Shown in pieces: positions 25,628 to 38,900 of a stretch of DNA of 64,000 nt. A program made the position numbers and the translations under genes. The number at the start of each line of letters is the position of its first letter. The first letter of the stretch is position 1. Below the pieces are notes generated by a model, which saw only the letters and a program-made list of their open reading frames with translations, had not been told where the DNA came from and did not search any database. This stretch comes from Bugulina stolonifera (lineage: Eukaryota; Bryozoa; Gymnolaemata; Cheilostomatida; Bugulidae): contig OW285194.1 of assembly GCA_935421135.1 (NCBI GenBank), positions 4,676,876 through 4,740,875 on the forward strand, in the 5' to 3' direction.

Positions 25628-28600
25628 ATGTCTCAAGCAGGAGAAAAGGCTGTCCAGCCTACGGTTAAACATGGCATTGAAGAATTATCACCATGCATAA
25701 ATGCTGTGGATGAATCTATATCTAAAGTTGATACAGTTCTTGAACCACTGCTACAGGTTTCGGCAGCTGATGTTGCTGCTAAGGTAATGTGTATTTCATT
25801 TATAATAATAATGCCACACGACATTTATGATTTACCGAATCTCGATATGTCTGACGTTGTTGTACATGCCTCCTCTACTGAGCCTCATACCGTGATAGAC
25901 TAGACTAGACTCAAACTGCTGTGAATATCTACAATATAGCATAATTTAACTTGCAATATAGCATAATGTAACTTACAAATATTGCATGAATGAATATGTT
26001 GTGGTGGAACTGTTCAGCCGTGTGTGTGGGCTGACTGCCAACATGCATGTGGTTGTCGAAGCTTCCTTTTTGGGGGCTACCTTGATGATAGTGGCTTCAG
26101 TCACATACTAGAGTTTGCAAGCCAAGTGTGGGACCCTCATCAAAAAACTCTAATTAAACAAATTGAAAAGGTACAAAATAAAGGTCTAAGATTTATTTAT
26201 AAAATTAGAGGGCAAGTTAGTTTTAAACAGCTGAGGGAAAAGGTAGGCATAAAGTCTTTACAAGAACGGAGGAAGGAGGCAAGATTGTCACTTTTTTCAA
26301 GGTGCCTGGCTGAAGGTATTGAGCCAACTTTTAATTATAATTTAGATAAGATACACAAAACAAGACAGGCCGTTAATACATATACACCACACATCAGAAC
26401 AAATATCTTTTATTCCTCATTTTGGCCCAGAACCCTGAGAGAGCTACGGTCTGAATGAATGACTGAGACTAATAATAACACATATATCACAAAACATAAA
26501 AAAAATACATATATATATAAATATCATATAACAAAGAAAAAGATTACAAAAATAGCACTTTTAACATAAAATTGAAAAAAAAAAAAAAAACAATCGAGTT
26601 CTCACGACTTTACGCACTTTTAAGTGCGGTCTCTGTGAGAAAATGCAAATTAAAAAAAAAAAAAAATACTAGGCAGAGTACCGGCGGATGGCGGTTCAAG
26701 ACCACATTGCTCCCAGGAAAACATCTATAACAGCACTGTAATCTATTCTTGTACATTTTTATTTGTAACTACGACACAAAAGCACTTGCATGTATGACTA
26801 CACTATTCTAATAATGCAATTGGTTCAGTCTAGTGAATAATTCTAAAAATTACAAAACATTAATATATAGTGCTACAGTAGGCTACAGTCTTAGTGTGAA
26901 TATTTTCGATTATTTTATGCAGGTTGAATGCGTAGGCAGAGGACCAATAATAAACAATAATAAATAGGCAGAGGACACTTATAAATGTTCATGTTATAAC
27001 TTATAAATGTTTTCCTACATCACAATCCTTTCAACCCATTTTGTCGTATTCGCTCTGGTGTTTTACATACAACAATAAGATATTAAGGCTAATATTATAT
27101 ATTTAAATTTAAATATTGTTATTGCGATGTTCTGGTCAAACTTCCCATTAACGCGTCGGGTTTAAGAATTTTCGTAATAAATTAAAAAATCGGGCGTTGT
27201 TTGTAAATATTGAATTCTAGAACTCTGGTTAGCAAGTCTGCCTTAGGCTTCATAGGATAAGCTCTTAGTGCCCGTTGCCTGTGTGCTATCCACAGGCAAA
27301 CATTACAACACAATACTTACTAACATAGCACAATCAGCAATGGTATATTAACATAATTAGTCCTATATAATGCATCAATATTTGAAAACATTCAAAAATT
27401 TCTAAAGAAGTGGCTAAGATTTGTTTTTAGAAGAAAAAACCAAAATATAAGTTTTGCTAATCTGGATCTGGATACAGGCATTCACTGTCTCACATACTAC
27501 TGATATTGATGGGCTGTATAATTTTGAATTTGTCTTTGGTTGAAAATCTTTTTCATTATTGATAGCCGATGTGATCACAGAGACAATCTTGATCATTTTC
27601 ATGGTGTAATAGCCAGTTGGGGCAGACTACTCTCTCAACCTTGGCTAGGTTAGTATGTCTGCCAGTTATCACCAGCACCACCCAATATAACTAGCTTCAT
27701 TCTAATCATACTTAATATAAATATAACGTTAATTGATTATTTCAGGTTTCTCCATTACAAAAAGCTAAATTAGACGTTATCTCATTGTATGCTGCAAATT
27801 CACTCTTCTGGGGTAAGTTTACTTTCATATAAGATATAAATGGGTCTACAATAAATGTGTGTCAAGGGAAGTTTGCAAGCATTTTGTTGAAAATGCTCCA
27901 TTGTCACCCTGCCATGTGATTACACATCTTTATAACAAGCCAATATAATTTTGTCAAGAACGCTTGAAGCCAAGAAACTGCCTCCCATGGGCAGGGCATA
28001 CTTTTAATTTAAAATATTTCTCAGCTGGGTGGCAATTTATTCACATCTGTAGTTGTTAAAGTATGTTTTAACTGTCAAACTTTGTTTTCCTTCAAGTAAT
28101 AATAATAATGATATCCGTGGTGCCAAACACAATTCTTTAACGTGGCTGCCAAATAGCAGAGCTATTCGAGGAGCCACCACGGCTCCTAGAGCTTGATATT
28201 AATTATTATAGTCCGATATGGCACGGAGGAAAACCTTCTTCGGGACAAAAACCTCTAGGTCATTGGCGGGACTCAAACTCACGTCCTTGCAGATAACTTG
28301 CGTCATTGCTGCAAGGCCAGAGTGACTAGTGCTAGACCACTCGGCCACCATGAGTGAATATGTTGTACTGGGTACGGGAGTGCTCTTGAGCGGATGTATT
28401 ATGGTATGTGAGTGTATTTTGAAACAATGCGGTGTTGGTAATATGATGGAATAATAATTTCAGTTTATCTCAAGACTCAGGGAATCAACCCAAGCACACA
28501 TGGACTAAGTAAGGAATTAGACCGAGTCAAGGATTACCTCAAACGATTAAAAGAAATTGAAGACAAGAAATTTGCACCAAAAGTTAACAAAGATGCCAGT

Positions 28601-30018
28601 AAAAGGGTGAGTCGTGGAACATATTTGCATAATGTTGTACATACAGATGCTACACGTATGTATGCAATTGTCACATAGGCCTGTATGTATATTTGTGAGT
28701 AAGACTAATGTTCAATATTGCACCTGGTGGCGACTCATGGCTCAGAACTTTTCGTTTTCTACATTTTGTAAAGAAATACTCTTTTGTTGTTTCTCTCTCT
28801 ACATAAATATTAAAGATTGCCATGTTTACCATGTGTTCACTTTTAACCACAGGTAATGAGGAATGCACTGTGGTCAGCTGCTCATAAACAGCCCTCTGCT
28901 GACCAGGCTCTCCCCTCTACCAGTACCCTAGGAGGTAAGCTACAGTTGCCTACATGCTATTATTACACACATACTCTTACTATTATACTGTGTAAGTATG
29001 AGTCTTGATGACCCAGTGGTCTAGCGCTATTCACTAGTCCTTGAGGTTTTCGTCTCGAAGAAGGTTTTCCCTCCGTGCCATTTCAGATTATAATAATATC
29101 CAGCTCTAGGAGCCGTGGTGGCCCCTTGATTAGCTCTGCTATTGGGCAGCCACGTTAAAGAATTGTGTTTGGTACTACAGATATTATTATTATATTATTA
29201 TTATCCTGGGGTTTTTAAGCTACTATGGTGGTCGATGGAGTATTTCCTTTCATGGCTGAAAATAATTATTTAAAAATACTGTTGTTATTCAACACTCTAA
29301 CATTTTCATACTAAACTAGAGCGGTAAGCTGTGTTTATTTTGGGTAATAACTTAGGCAGTGATGTTTACATGGCTTTGCAAAACAATGACAATTACAAGG
29401 TTATTTGTGCAAGTTACTAAAAACCTTGTGAACTATTTTTCTAGTTTCCATGCATTTGTTTTATAACTATTTGAGAAGTAAGGATTTAAAATCAGCGCGG
29501 ATAATAGTCGTACAACTAGATGACCTTCTGAAGTGACTGACTACTCCTACAACCTAAGAATAACTTTGAATTATAGTGTGAAGTTGTCCTCTCCTCACCA
29601 CTTTTTTATCCACACAGTAGTTCACTTCTCTTCTGTCTAAATAAGAAATGTTTCAAGTTATCTACATGTATAATCTAATAGTGAACATGTGTGTATGTCT
29701 ACATCTCGCCTACGTACTGTCTCTGATTTACAAGCATTGTTTAATTTTAATTTTCAAAATTACTATTTTCATTTCAATAACTCATATTAATTATGGACAA
29801 GCTCGCTCATTGGGTGATGGAGATGTGGTCAACTAATTCTATAGCTATTTGTTATTTTAGAACCTGCAGCTAAAGCCATTAAAACCGAGGATGGAGGTCG
29901 TGTTCTAAGAGAAGGTCGTGTTGTTGCTACAAAGGAAGTGAAGCCCAAGAAGAAGAAGAAAGATAAAGGGGGCGGAATTGGTGGTAAGAAGAAAAAGAAA
30001 GTGGTAAAGAGCAGCTAA
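25628..30018 (+). CDS. C1D: C1D exosome-associated nuclear protein, 5 exons
   Basis: Homologue of C1D (yeast Rrp47/Lrp1), the nuclear partner of the Rrp6 exosome nuclease in rRNA and snoRNA processing. Exons: 25628-25783, 27746-27812, 28464-28606, 28853-28934, 29861-30018; all GT..AG and in phase, 201 codons. The Sas10/C1D core shows ISKVDTVLEPLL, PLQKAKLDVISLYAANSLFW, VYLKTQGINP and KELDRVKDYLKRLKEIEDKK, then ALW. The C-terminus is a lysine-rich tail (KPKKKKKDK, GGKKKKKVVK), typical of an RNA-binding or nuclear-targeting end. It is longer than human C1D (141 aa) mainly by this tail. Introns 1, 2 and 4 hold a LINE fragment and two SINEs. Confidence 0.93.
26020..26665 (+). pseudogene. 5'-truncated non-LTR retrotransposon (LINE) 3' end
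   Basis: Encodes only the C-terminal tail of a LINE reverse transcriptase: LEFASQVWDPHQK, IEKVQNKGLRFIYK and GIKSLQERRKEARLSLF, ending at 26458. The core reverse transcriptase domain is absent. A-rich runs at 26573-26590 and about 26652-26666 fit a poly(A)-tailed 3' end. It lies in C1D intron 1, in the sense orientation. The motif pattern fits CR1/Jockey-type elements (inference). Confidence 0.82.
28098..28352 (-). mobile_element. SINE family A, full copy (inverted)
   Basis: Reverse complement of the 1583-1850 SINE: GGTGGCCGAGTGGTCTAGCA head, B box, GAAGAAGGTTTTCCTCC, end in ATT repeats. It lies in C1D intron 2. Confidence 0.8.
29003..29200 (+). mobile_element. SINE family A, internally deleted copy
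   Basis: The head CCAGTGGTCTAGCGCTATTC is followed directly by TTGAGGTTTTCGTCTCGAAG, so most of the tRNA-like region including the B box is deleted. The body and the ATT-repeat end remain. C1D intron 4. Confidence 0.78.
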
Positions 30019-32918
30019 TAGTATTTAGTAAAATTAGAAAACAGACTATATGCTCTTTGGTACACCAGACTATATATGGGCATCAATACATGTAGTAAAT
30101 AGGCTTATATTATACTATGACAGGCAGCCTGTTTCGGCATTCATACTAGCTTTATTATTACATGTCAAGTTAGCTCGGCCCTTTTTTTATATGTCGAACT
30201 CTGGTGACCAGCCAATCACCAATGTGCGCTATTTTTGTATATACACGTATGTGCCGATCTTAAAATATATATATAACTGGTCTTGTCGGCATAAAACCAA
30301 AGGCTAATTGAAGAAACTGGCACAAGATCTGATTAATAAATAAAACAGTCAAAATATTAACTTATCACTTTGCTGATGTACATTCGTAAATATCTGTTTT
30401 ATTTGCAATGCGAGTTGGGGAGGATTAAAATAATTAGAAGTTTTTTATCAAAGTTGAGCATTTTCAATACAGTGACATCACATCCAACAAATATTACCAG
30501 ACTATATCATTATGAAGAGGTAGCAGTGCAGTGTAGTGATGGCAGTATCTACATGCCACTAACTACTCGTGTCTAATGGTGTCACCAATTGAGAGTTGTC
30601 TAGGATTGTTTTTGGGTATAAATCACCGAAAGCGGCTGATAAAAGTTCAATGGGCTTCGATCTTTGTTAAGGCAGTTGGGTCATTGATTCTAGAATCCCC
30701 ATTTGAAAGCAAGACAATTCTGTTCACATTATTAATAATTACATTAACTTTTTCTACAGTTTTAACATGGCTCTGCTGGGTAGTAGCAAGACAGCTCTAA
30801 TGTGCAACAAACTGCTGAGTGTAAAGTCTTGGAGGTCATTGGTAGTGCTACATGCATACACGTAATATGTATTTAGCTGTGTCATGCAGCAGTAAATACA
30901 CACTCCTCATGCTCTGGCATAGTGCCTGATTACCTGCTAGCTGAGGGTTTACTGCTGGTTTTCTGTTCACTGCTATTTTCTCCATCGATCTCCAGCCTCA
31001 GCATGAGTCTCCCGTCGTATTGCAGTGCTCTATCAACAGATCTTAGCCGCAAAGGTTTGGGCAAGTTTTGGCTGATTTAAATTACTAGTCAATGTGTAAT
31101 TATGTAGGCTTAATTAAAACTAGGTCCCTTAGCAACACCCTTTTTTTATATTATAGACTAAAAATGATTTCACCTGATTTAGAAGAACTATTTTATTAGT
31201 TATTGAGTGCAACAGCACAAATTTATATGCTTGGTTATGGCAAGCAATAAAGGTGACTTCTTCTACTCCAATGTTGGCAAAGAACCAAGTTTATCTAAAA
31301 TTTATCCTCTTCTGCACTAAGCCTTTTACAGACATGACACACTGGGTGTCATAACAGTGATGACATTGTATGTCACATTTTGCTCTTTCGCCTGGCTAGG
31401 ACATGCGCAACCATGGATCTCGTTATTCAGCGGTAGCTGTTTATTTGATCCGTCCACTAAACTGATGCCACCTCCCCTCCACCGCACTTGTATCAATGTG
31501 GGTAGTGTACCCTAGAGGTGTTTAAATTGTGCGCTGAAAGTGGGAAAAATTGTATGTACAGTAATGATATGGTATATGGATTAGTGGATTATCACTCCCA
31601 AGATTAACACTCCATGAAATGTAAATAAATTAATACTGAATGTATATAAAATAATATGTTGACTTCTTTAAAAATCTCTTTATGATTACTATTTGTGGTT
31701 CTAATCATTTTAACTATATTCACATTCAAATATAAATTAAATAATAATATAGTAATGTGATAGAATGTTTACAGTTACTTATGGTTTGCTATTATAAAGT
31801 TGTATTGAGCATTATAATGGTTAATGTAATAAATAATAAATTTAGGTGTTGTGTATGCTAGCTCTCGTACTGGTATATATAACAGCTAATCAGTCTATCG
31901 GTATTATTACTTCCCATTAATCCCATGTGTACAAGGCAAGGATCTGAAGAGTTTTCTACCCTTTCGGGTTGAAAGGTGCGTCCACCATGCCACAAGCATC
32001 TAATGTAAAGCAGTGACCCTCGCCGAGATTGGAATCCTTGATTTGAGCTAGAAGTTCACCAACTAATTATTAGTTCACAGCTGGTTGGTATTATCTTATA
32101 AACGTGAACTGATGAGGGACTGACAGCTGACAACTTGTTGCAGTATTCTCTGGGTGGCACAGTTGACATCTTGTAGCACTGTTTGCTGAGTGACACCGAT
32201 ATCACCTCATATCTGCTCTATTCTCCTGAAAGCTACTGATATCAATGAGCATAAATACTGGCCAGAGGAGATGAGGAAGGGGCTAGTAAAGGTATCTTCT
32301 GGAAATGCTGCATCAGCAGCTCTTCACAACAGATTTTTCCACTCATTACATCTTCCACCTCTCCTCACTTTAGGAATGTGCCTTCCCCTCTAGTTTCGAT
32401 TTATGAGGTGCCAACCTTGTCAGTTTATAGACTCGGTTCTCTACTTTGAATGAGTTTGGGCTATTGGCAGACAAGATGCAAATGCAAATCATACGACAGT
32501 GGTTATAGGCAGTTGGCCAACCATGCGTCTTCCAACCTATATACAGAACAAGTATCTTCCTTCAACTATTATATCGTTACGTATGACAGAGGGAGGTTTG
32601 CTCATCAACACCAAGCAATAAGAAATAGATAGATAACAAGCAGTCTTATCCTTAATCCAGTGTATCCGTGGTAACTATTGCATGACACTGTTAAACAGAG
32701 GATTATCCACCGTATATCTAATCAACACTAATAACAGTTCTATATGCTCTCTGCTTTGGAAGGTACTAGCAGCATAGTCATGCTTTAGGATCGAGAAACA
32801 GGATATAGACATGGTGAAAGCACCATCTTTATATTCGTTCAATATCGCGCATTTCTTACAACAATAGACCAACCGACACGCTGACATCTTCACAGATCTG
32901 GAGAGAACAAGTTAAAAG
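30019..32918. other. Intergenic stretch after C1D
   Basis: No gene supported. Candidate poly(A) signals AATAAA for C1D lie near 30335-30343, inside arm 1 of a perfect inverted repeat (30271-30348). Small open frames at 30370-30800 and 32190-32390 show no family resemblance and no clear splice structure. Confidence 0.5.
30271..30348 (+). repeat. Arm 1 of perfect 78-bp inverted repeat
   Basis: Begins ATATAACTGGTCTTGTCGGC and ends AATAAATAAAACAG. It is the exact reverse complement of 32959-33036. It contains the likely C1D poly(A) signals. Confidence 0.95.
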
Positions 32919-35900
32919 ATGTATCCTACATCACTGTCTCGAACTTGCTTTATCATTTCTGTTTTATTTATTAATCAGATCTTGTGCCAGTTTCTTCAAT
33001 TAGCCTTTGGTTTTATGCCGACAAGACCAGTTATATCTCCTCGGCAATGTTTCAGAGTCAATCCTAAACACGGTAGAGTGGTAAGTGACTATAAATTAAT
33101 CCAATATAATAGCTAGTAGCTCGAATGGTTAGTAATGCAGTACTCATGATCTGCTTCTAGCGAAAGTTTAGGTGATTTAAATACTGTATGTGTTATAGGT
33201 TTGCAAATTTAAATGCCAAACTTCTGGTGGTAAGTGACTATGAATTAATCCAATATAATACTTGGGAGTCTGAATAGTTAGTAATGCAGTACTCATGATC
33301 TGCTTCTAGTGAAAGTATAGGTCATTCAAATGCTGTATGTGTCACAAGTTTGCAAATTAAAATGCCAAACTTCTGGTGACAATATGGTTTGACCACACCC
33401 AAAAGTGTGATACTATTTTGGGTTGTCTCTACTAGTATAATTATTAGTCACAGACCCATGCTTAGGACTGGTGGCCTGAGTAGAGTGGGCTACTTGCCTA
33501 CTCTAGTAGTCTAGAGTGCATTGGCATCAAATCATATTCATTTAGCAATTGTGGGTTGGCCTTAGCGCCTCCACTTGACACTTATGATTAAGAGTATAAA
33601 AATGTTTTAATAAGTTTTACATATTGATTTTCTCTATTTTTTACTTGATGGGTTTGCTGATCTGTGATAAAAAGCCAAAATTGTAGCGAAAAGGATTTGT
33701 ATCAGATGGAAAGTTCCTAACCAATAGGTAGCAAGCTGATATGAACACTGGTACAGCTACCAAACTTTTCTAAATATTCAGAAATAGGAACAATTATTTG
33801 AGATATGATTTCCTTGTCTGATAAACACCATGGCAATGCACCCTGGGCTTGTAGACCTTGTCAACTTTTGAGACTCACTGAATAAAATCAGCATACTGAT
33901 ATTATTATGAGATTCTACTTTCTGATAGCTAATTAATCAATGATAGTCTGTAGGTGAAATGTGAATGTAGGAAGTTACCTGAGATACCCACAAATATTTA
34001 TTCGTTCTAAAAATACCACTGCACATACACAGGCAAAAATTTTGCAAAATCATAATTTAATTAATTACGCTTCCATTATTTTTATTTATACCCTTGTTTC
34101 CAAGTGTAATACAGTAGCGTACCAAAGCTAGTTATTGCATAGCTCATGCTCACTGCCAGCCAAGTAACAGTGCCTAGTGCCGGTGTAAACAACAGCATTC
34201 CAAAGGCAGCTGCTCAACCTGCCAGTCACTACAAGATCACAGATAGTTGACTCAGCCAGATAAACTACTTTTATCTACAAAAGAAGAATACCATTTCTGT
34301 GATAATAAACTCTATCTTAAATCTAAATGGTTAATCTGATGATAATCCACGGCTTATCTACTGTATCTAGGATATTACTAGTCTAAATACTCTACCACCA
34401 ATAATAAAATGCGGTAGGCGTTAGTTTTACATGGCTTTCCTTGGTAGGCCTAATCACAGTAATTCTGTGGGCCTAATGCCCTGGCTAGCACATTATATGT
34501 GTGTATATGAGGTAACCAATATGTTAAGGTTATGTAACTGAGGTCTGAATTTGTTTTCAAAATTTCTCCCACAGTTTTTACCATGGCCTTGTCTGAAAGG
34601 GTCTAAACAGCTTTTAGTTTTAACTTTAAATTGACATTCTGTTTGGTGAACGTAAAAATAATTTTGAACTGTGTACATTTGGAGGTCTAGGTTGGCGCAA
34701 TCTGTAACTCTCAAGTGAATACCAAACGAGACATTAATAGCAACGGTGACGCTGTACTGATGCATAGCGACTAATTTGTGGTGGAAGTGGTCCCACTTGG
34801 GGGTTATACCTAAGATCCTTCTACCAAGTGCAAAATACGCTGCAGAACATTATATTAGCAGTACCACTGAGTGTCCTGGTTCCTTAAATCTGGTGCCCCT
34901 TTTGTTCCCCCATGTCCTACACCACCATGTCTTCCACACCTCTTCAACACTCTTAATGTCTCTCATATAATGTACTTTCTCAACGCTTCCGTGTCAAGTG
35001 TATATCGTTATAATTTGCCCACCTCACTCAAGTTGTGTGGCTGTAGGTGCCATATTTTCCTGGTCAGTTGTAAAATTGTTTCGATCATAAAGAGGTTCAC
35101 ATTTACGTTGTACTAGCCTGGTGGTGTTGACTTAATGGTGTTATTTCAGTGGTCTTTACTTGGTTGCGTTAACATAAGTATCAAGTACACTGTGAGACAG
35201 GTAGACCTTAGTGGAGGAGTATATATACTTCACTTAGAGACCGACACTGGTATTTAGCTGAACGTCCACTCTCTCACCTGGCTTGTAACACTTATAATTC
35301 TACTTTACTTGTGAAACAAATAGCTTCATAGAATTGAAATAATTTACATTCTCCTCTGTTGATTAATGGTTACTGCTGTAAAGCTGGATAATCCTTGAAC
35401 TAAATGGCAAGTGAAGTGTTTGTGTTCATTCTCCAGCAGAGAGAGTCGGATCAATTATTTTTTACATTCGTCAGAATTAGTTGAATCTGAATTTCAGCTT
35501 TATTTCACTTGGACTCAGATTAGTGTTCAGTGTTCAATGCAGAAATATTGATATTTATATCCTACCTTATCGCCAGGAGAGCTACATCTATCTCAGGTAA
35601 AAATGTACACAGTTCACAACAAACGACGGGATTTAACTGCCTTTTTATTGAGATTCAAAAGCCTATGTTTTGAAATCAAGTTTGTCACATGTTATGAATT
35701 ATCACACTCCCACTTCTGCACTCAACTCCACATTCTCTAGATCATTGCAACCTACAATACTTTAGGTTTCTTCGCTTCTATACCAACAATTCATTAGTCT
35801 GGTTTGCTGAGAGACATTTTCCTATTCCACCCTATTCTTTTTTCTAAGAAGAATAAATCCTACTGGACCTCCTGTTAGGTTTATAATTCTGTACGTAATA

Positions 35901-38900
35901 CACTCCCAGGTTATGAAATCCGGGAGATCAAGAGTTATATCTCTCTGTTCTAACAATTTTCTCTTATATAAATATGATTAATAGTATTTAGATTAATGGA
36001 AAACAATGACACGCGGCTTATTATTGTATTAGACTATATTGTTTTTATCACATACATGCGTCAAACATGTTTGCCTGCGGAGATTCTCCGCTAGACCAAG
36101 TTCATAATCACTCTCTATTCAGTAATACATGGTATATAGAGAAATTATATCCAGTGGATTGGAACTCTTACCTTCCCTTCAGTCACAATGTTATCCAAAT
36201 TTTCATCTTTACTGTTTCATAGATAGAACACACTAATGTTAGTTGGAATATAGTTTACATTGGTAGATACCAGCTTACAGTGTATTTCTTTCACACATAC
36301 CACCTACCTCTCCCTTACCCTTGTTGTGCCACTTCCTCGTTTTTCCAGCAGTTCACCACCTACCAATCTACTGTACCCACGTCACCGTGTAATATTCATA
36401 CATGTCCCTGTCAGTTTAGTTAGGCCTACATTATATTCCAGAAAAGCCAAAAATATGGCAAGGAAAATCACAAATAGTAACGAGTGTGTCTAAATATATA
36501 CCTATAAACGCGTGTGGGTTGTCACTTGAGTAATAAATGAATTAATAATTGAATGAAGCAACTACTGGTTACCTGTAACTTCCGACACTGTCAATTAATC
36601 AACTACCTTGTGGCTTGGCCGAACCTGTCCATGGAAGACCTCAAATTGTCACTAAATCATTACGCGCTTCACCCTAATCAATTACATGTAACTTGTAAAA
36701 TTAAGACGAGGCACATAGTTCTGTCATATTTGTAAGTTGTACCAGCTCTTTCTACTACATTTGTTATAGCCTACCATCACAGTTATACTTGCTACTGACA
36801 CAGCTAATGTCATAATGTTTTCTAAAGCTAAAGCAATAAAATGAATTGTGGTGAAGAACCCAAGTCTCCAATTGCCTCTTGAGAAACTTTCTGCTTCATC
36901 CTGCCACCTGCAATATATTAAGGTGTTTATTTACAAACTTTAGTCCTCTAATAACATTGACAAGAGGGTCGCTCTACTAAGGCCAGAAGACCCAGCGACC
37001 TGTGTTTTTAGGCTGAAAAAAAAATATCTTTAGCTCACTGACCCACTCAAGTTTCCCCGCAAGAAAATTCTGTTTCGCTTTTGGTTTGGGCTGATGTGTG
37101 CGCAACCAACCTAGCATGTGCCTGGCATTTGGTCATGGAGACACTTATTAATGAGTACTCGAAACGCCAATGATTTCCTAATCTTGCCTGCTCTCCAGCC
37201 CATAATATGCAATCATAAACAGATGAAACTAGTCAATAGTAGGTAATACTTAGATCTCCTGTAATCCAAAACAAATTGCCTAAACTCAAGAGAATAGCTG
37301 CTAGCAAGATGGGCGTATCCAGGTTTCCCGAAAGACTATGATTTGTTCTACTAGGAGGTGCTTAGTCTAACAGTTAGTTCGTACCAGAAGGTGCTGTAAG
37401 ACATAAGAATTAAAAGGGATTATATGAATTAGAGTATTATACTGGGTGTACAGTTTAATACAAACATGAATAATTATTAAGAAAGGATGACCTTGTGCTG
37501 TTGAAATTTATACCTTGCTCTTTGTCCCTTTGAAAGTGGACTGGCTATTTGGTCTAATTGGTGGTTTAAAAGTCTTCAAGGTGCAGATGTATTTTTGAAG
37601 TTACAAATAAACTATCTAACTTTCTTTTAGAATCGTGTATGTTTAAAAGCTTGTTTAGACTAAATTGAAAATCATTGCAGCCAAACCTATATGCCATTCA
37701 AGCTTTGCCTTATTGACTTATTAACCAACGAATGGTAATATAATATTCTTCACATCAATTTATTGGAGGGGTTAGGTGCAGGCATTCACACTCGCTGATT
37801 TAAAAAAGCATTCAGTAATGGTTGGTAGATTAATGCTGTCATTACCTCAATAAGGACAGGAGAATACATTATTGTAAAGATTTGGGGACGATGGTAGCGC
37901 CCGAACCCGTGCATTACACTCACTGAGCTACGTCTAAGCCTGAGAGAAACAGGTGCGATTGTGTTCTGTTACCTATATACCAAGAGTAGGATGTATCCTA
38001 GGTGCCAGGTCCGAGTGTGTATCCCTATTCTAACTACCCTAGTTTTGAACTCACAGGAGACTCTATGATAGTCTGAAGGACCACAAATAGATTAAGTAAA
38101 TGGATGTACTCCACTCCAAAGCACGACTGGCTAACATAGAAAACTGTAACTCCTTTTACAGTGTATATGAAAACAACTTCCAGTCGTCGAACCTGAGGGG
38201 CCGGTGGGCTATCAAAAGTTGCGCCCAATATCCAATATGTTGAGTATTGGCTATCTCACCCCCTTCAGTAGTTTTAGTAAGGTTCGCACGATTGTCTTGA
38301 AAACAGCTAACCAAGTATGACTTGCAACACTCTTTTCTAATGGAAAACAGGTGTCACTTGATAAGCAGGGAATAGTTAAATCTGCCTAACTTAAATCTCC
38401 TGATAAAACCATTTTGGCCTGCGTCTTAAAAATTTCAGCTGTGAGTTGGGCTGGCTCAAGAGGTCACAATTATCTATACTATCGAAATGGAGCACGATTG
38501 TTTGTATTGGCGTATCCTTTAGTCGTAGTCTACAGTCAATTTGTTGGTACTCCATCCATGTAACTGTTTATATTCTCATGGACAGATACGATTTATAAGT
38601 GATCAGCAGACAAAGTGTATGTACTGGGAGTGTACCTCTAGTAGACCTGTGCCGAGACAGTGTGGCTTGCAGACGTATATCTCTGAATTCTTTGAAGGTG
38701 ATGAATACAACCCATGTACAGGTAACTATGATAATAATTTATTTATTTGTTAGCGTTTTATTATACTTTGTATATTTAGACATACATGTACAGTATTACA
38801 CTAAAGATCGTATTATATATATGACATAATACACCAAAGATCATATATACGCCTATATGACATATTATTACACCAAAGATCATATCTATATGACATATTA

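Noticed and set aside
30370..30800. Two consecutive short plus-strand frames after C1D
   Set aside because: AT-rich, no resemblance to any family and no coherent exon structure.
34493..34765. 90-codon minus-strand frame in the long intron of the secreted gene
   Set aside because: Composition is not distinct from background, and no neighbouring exon joins it.
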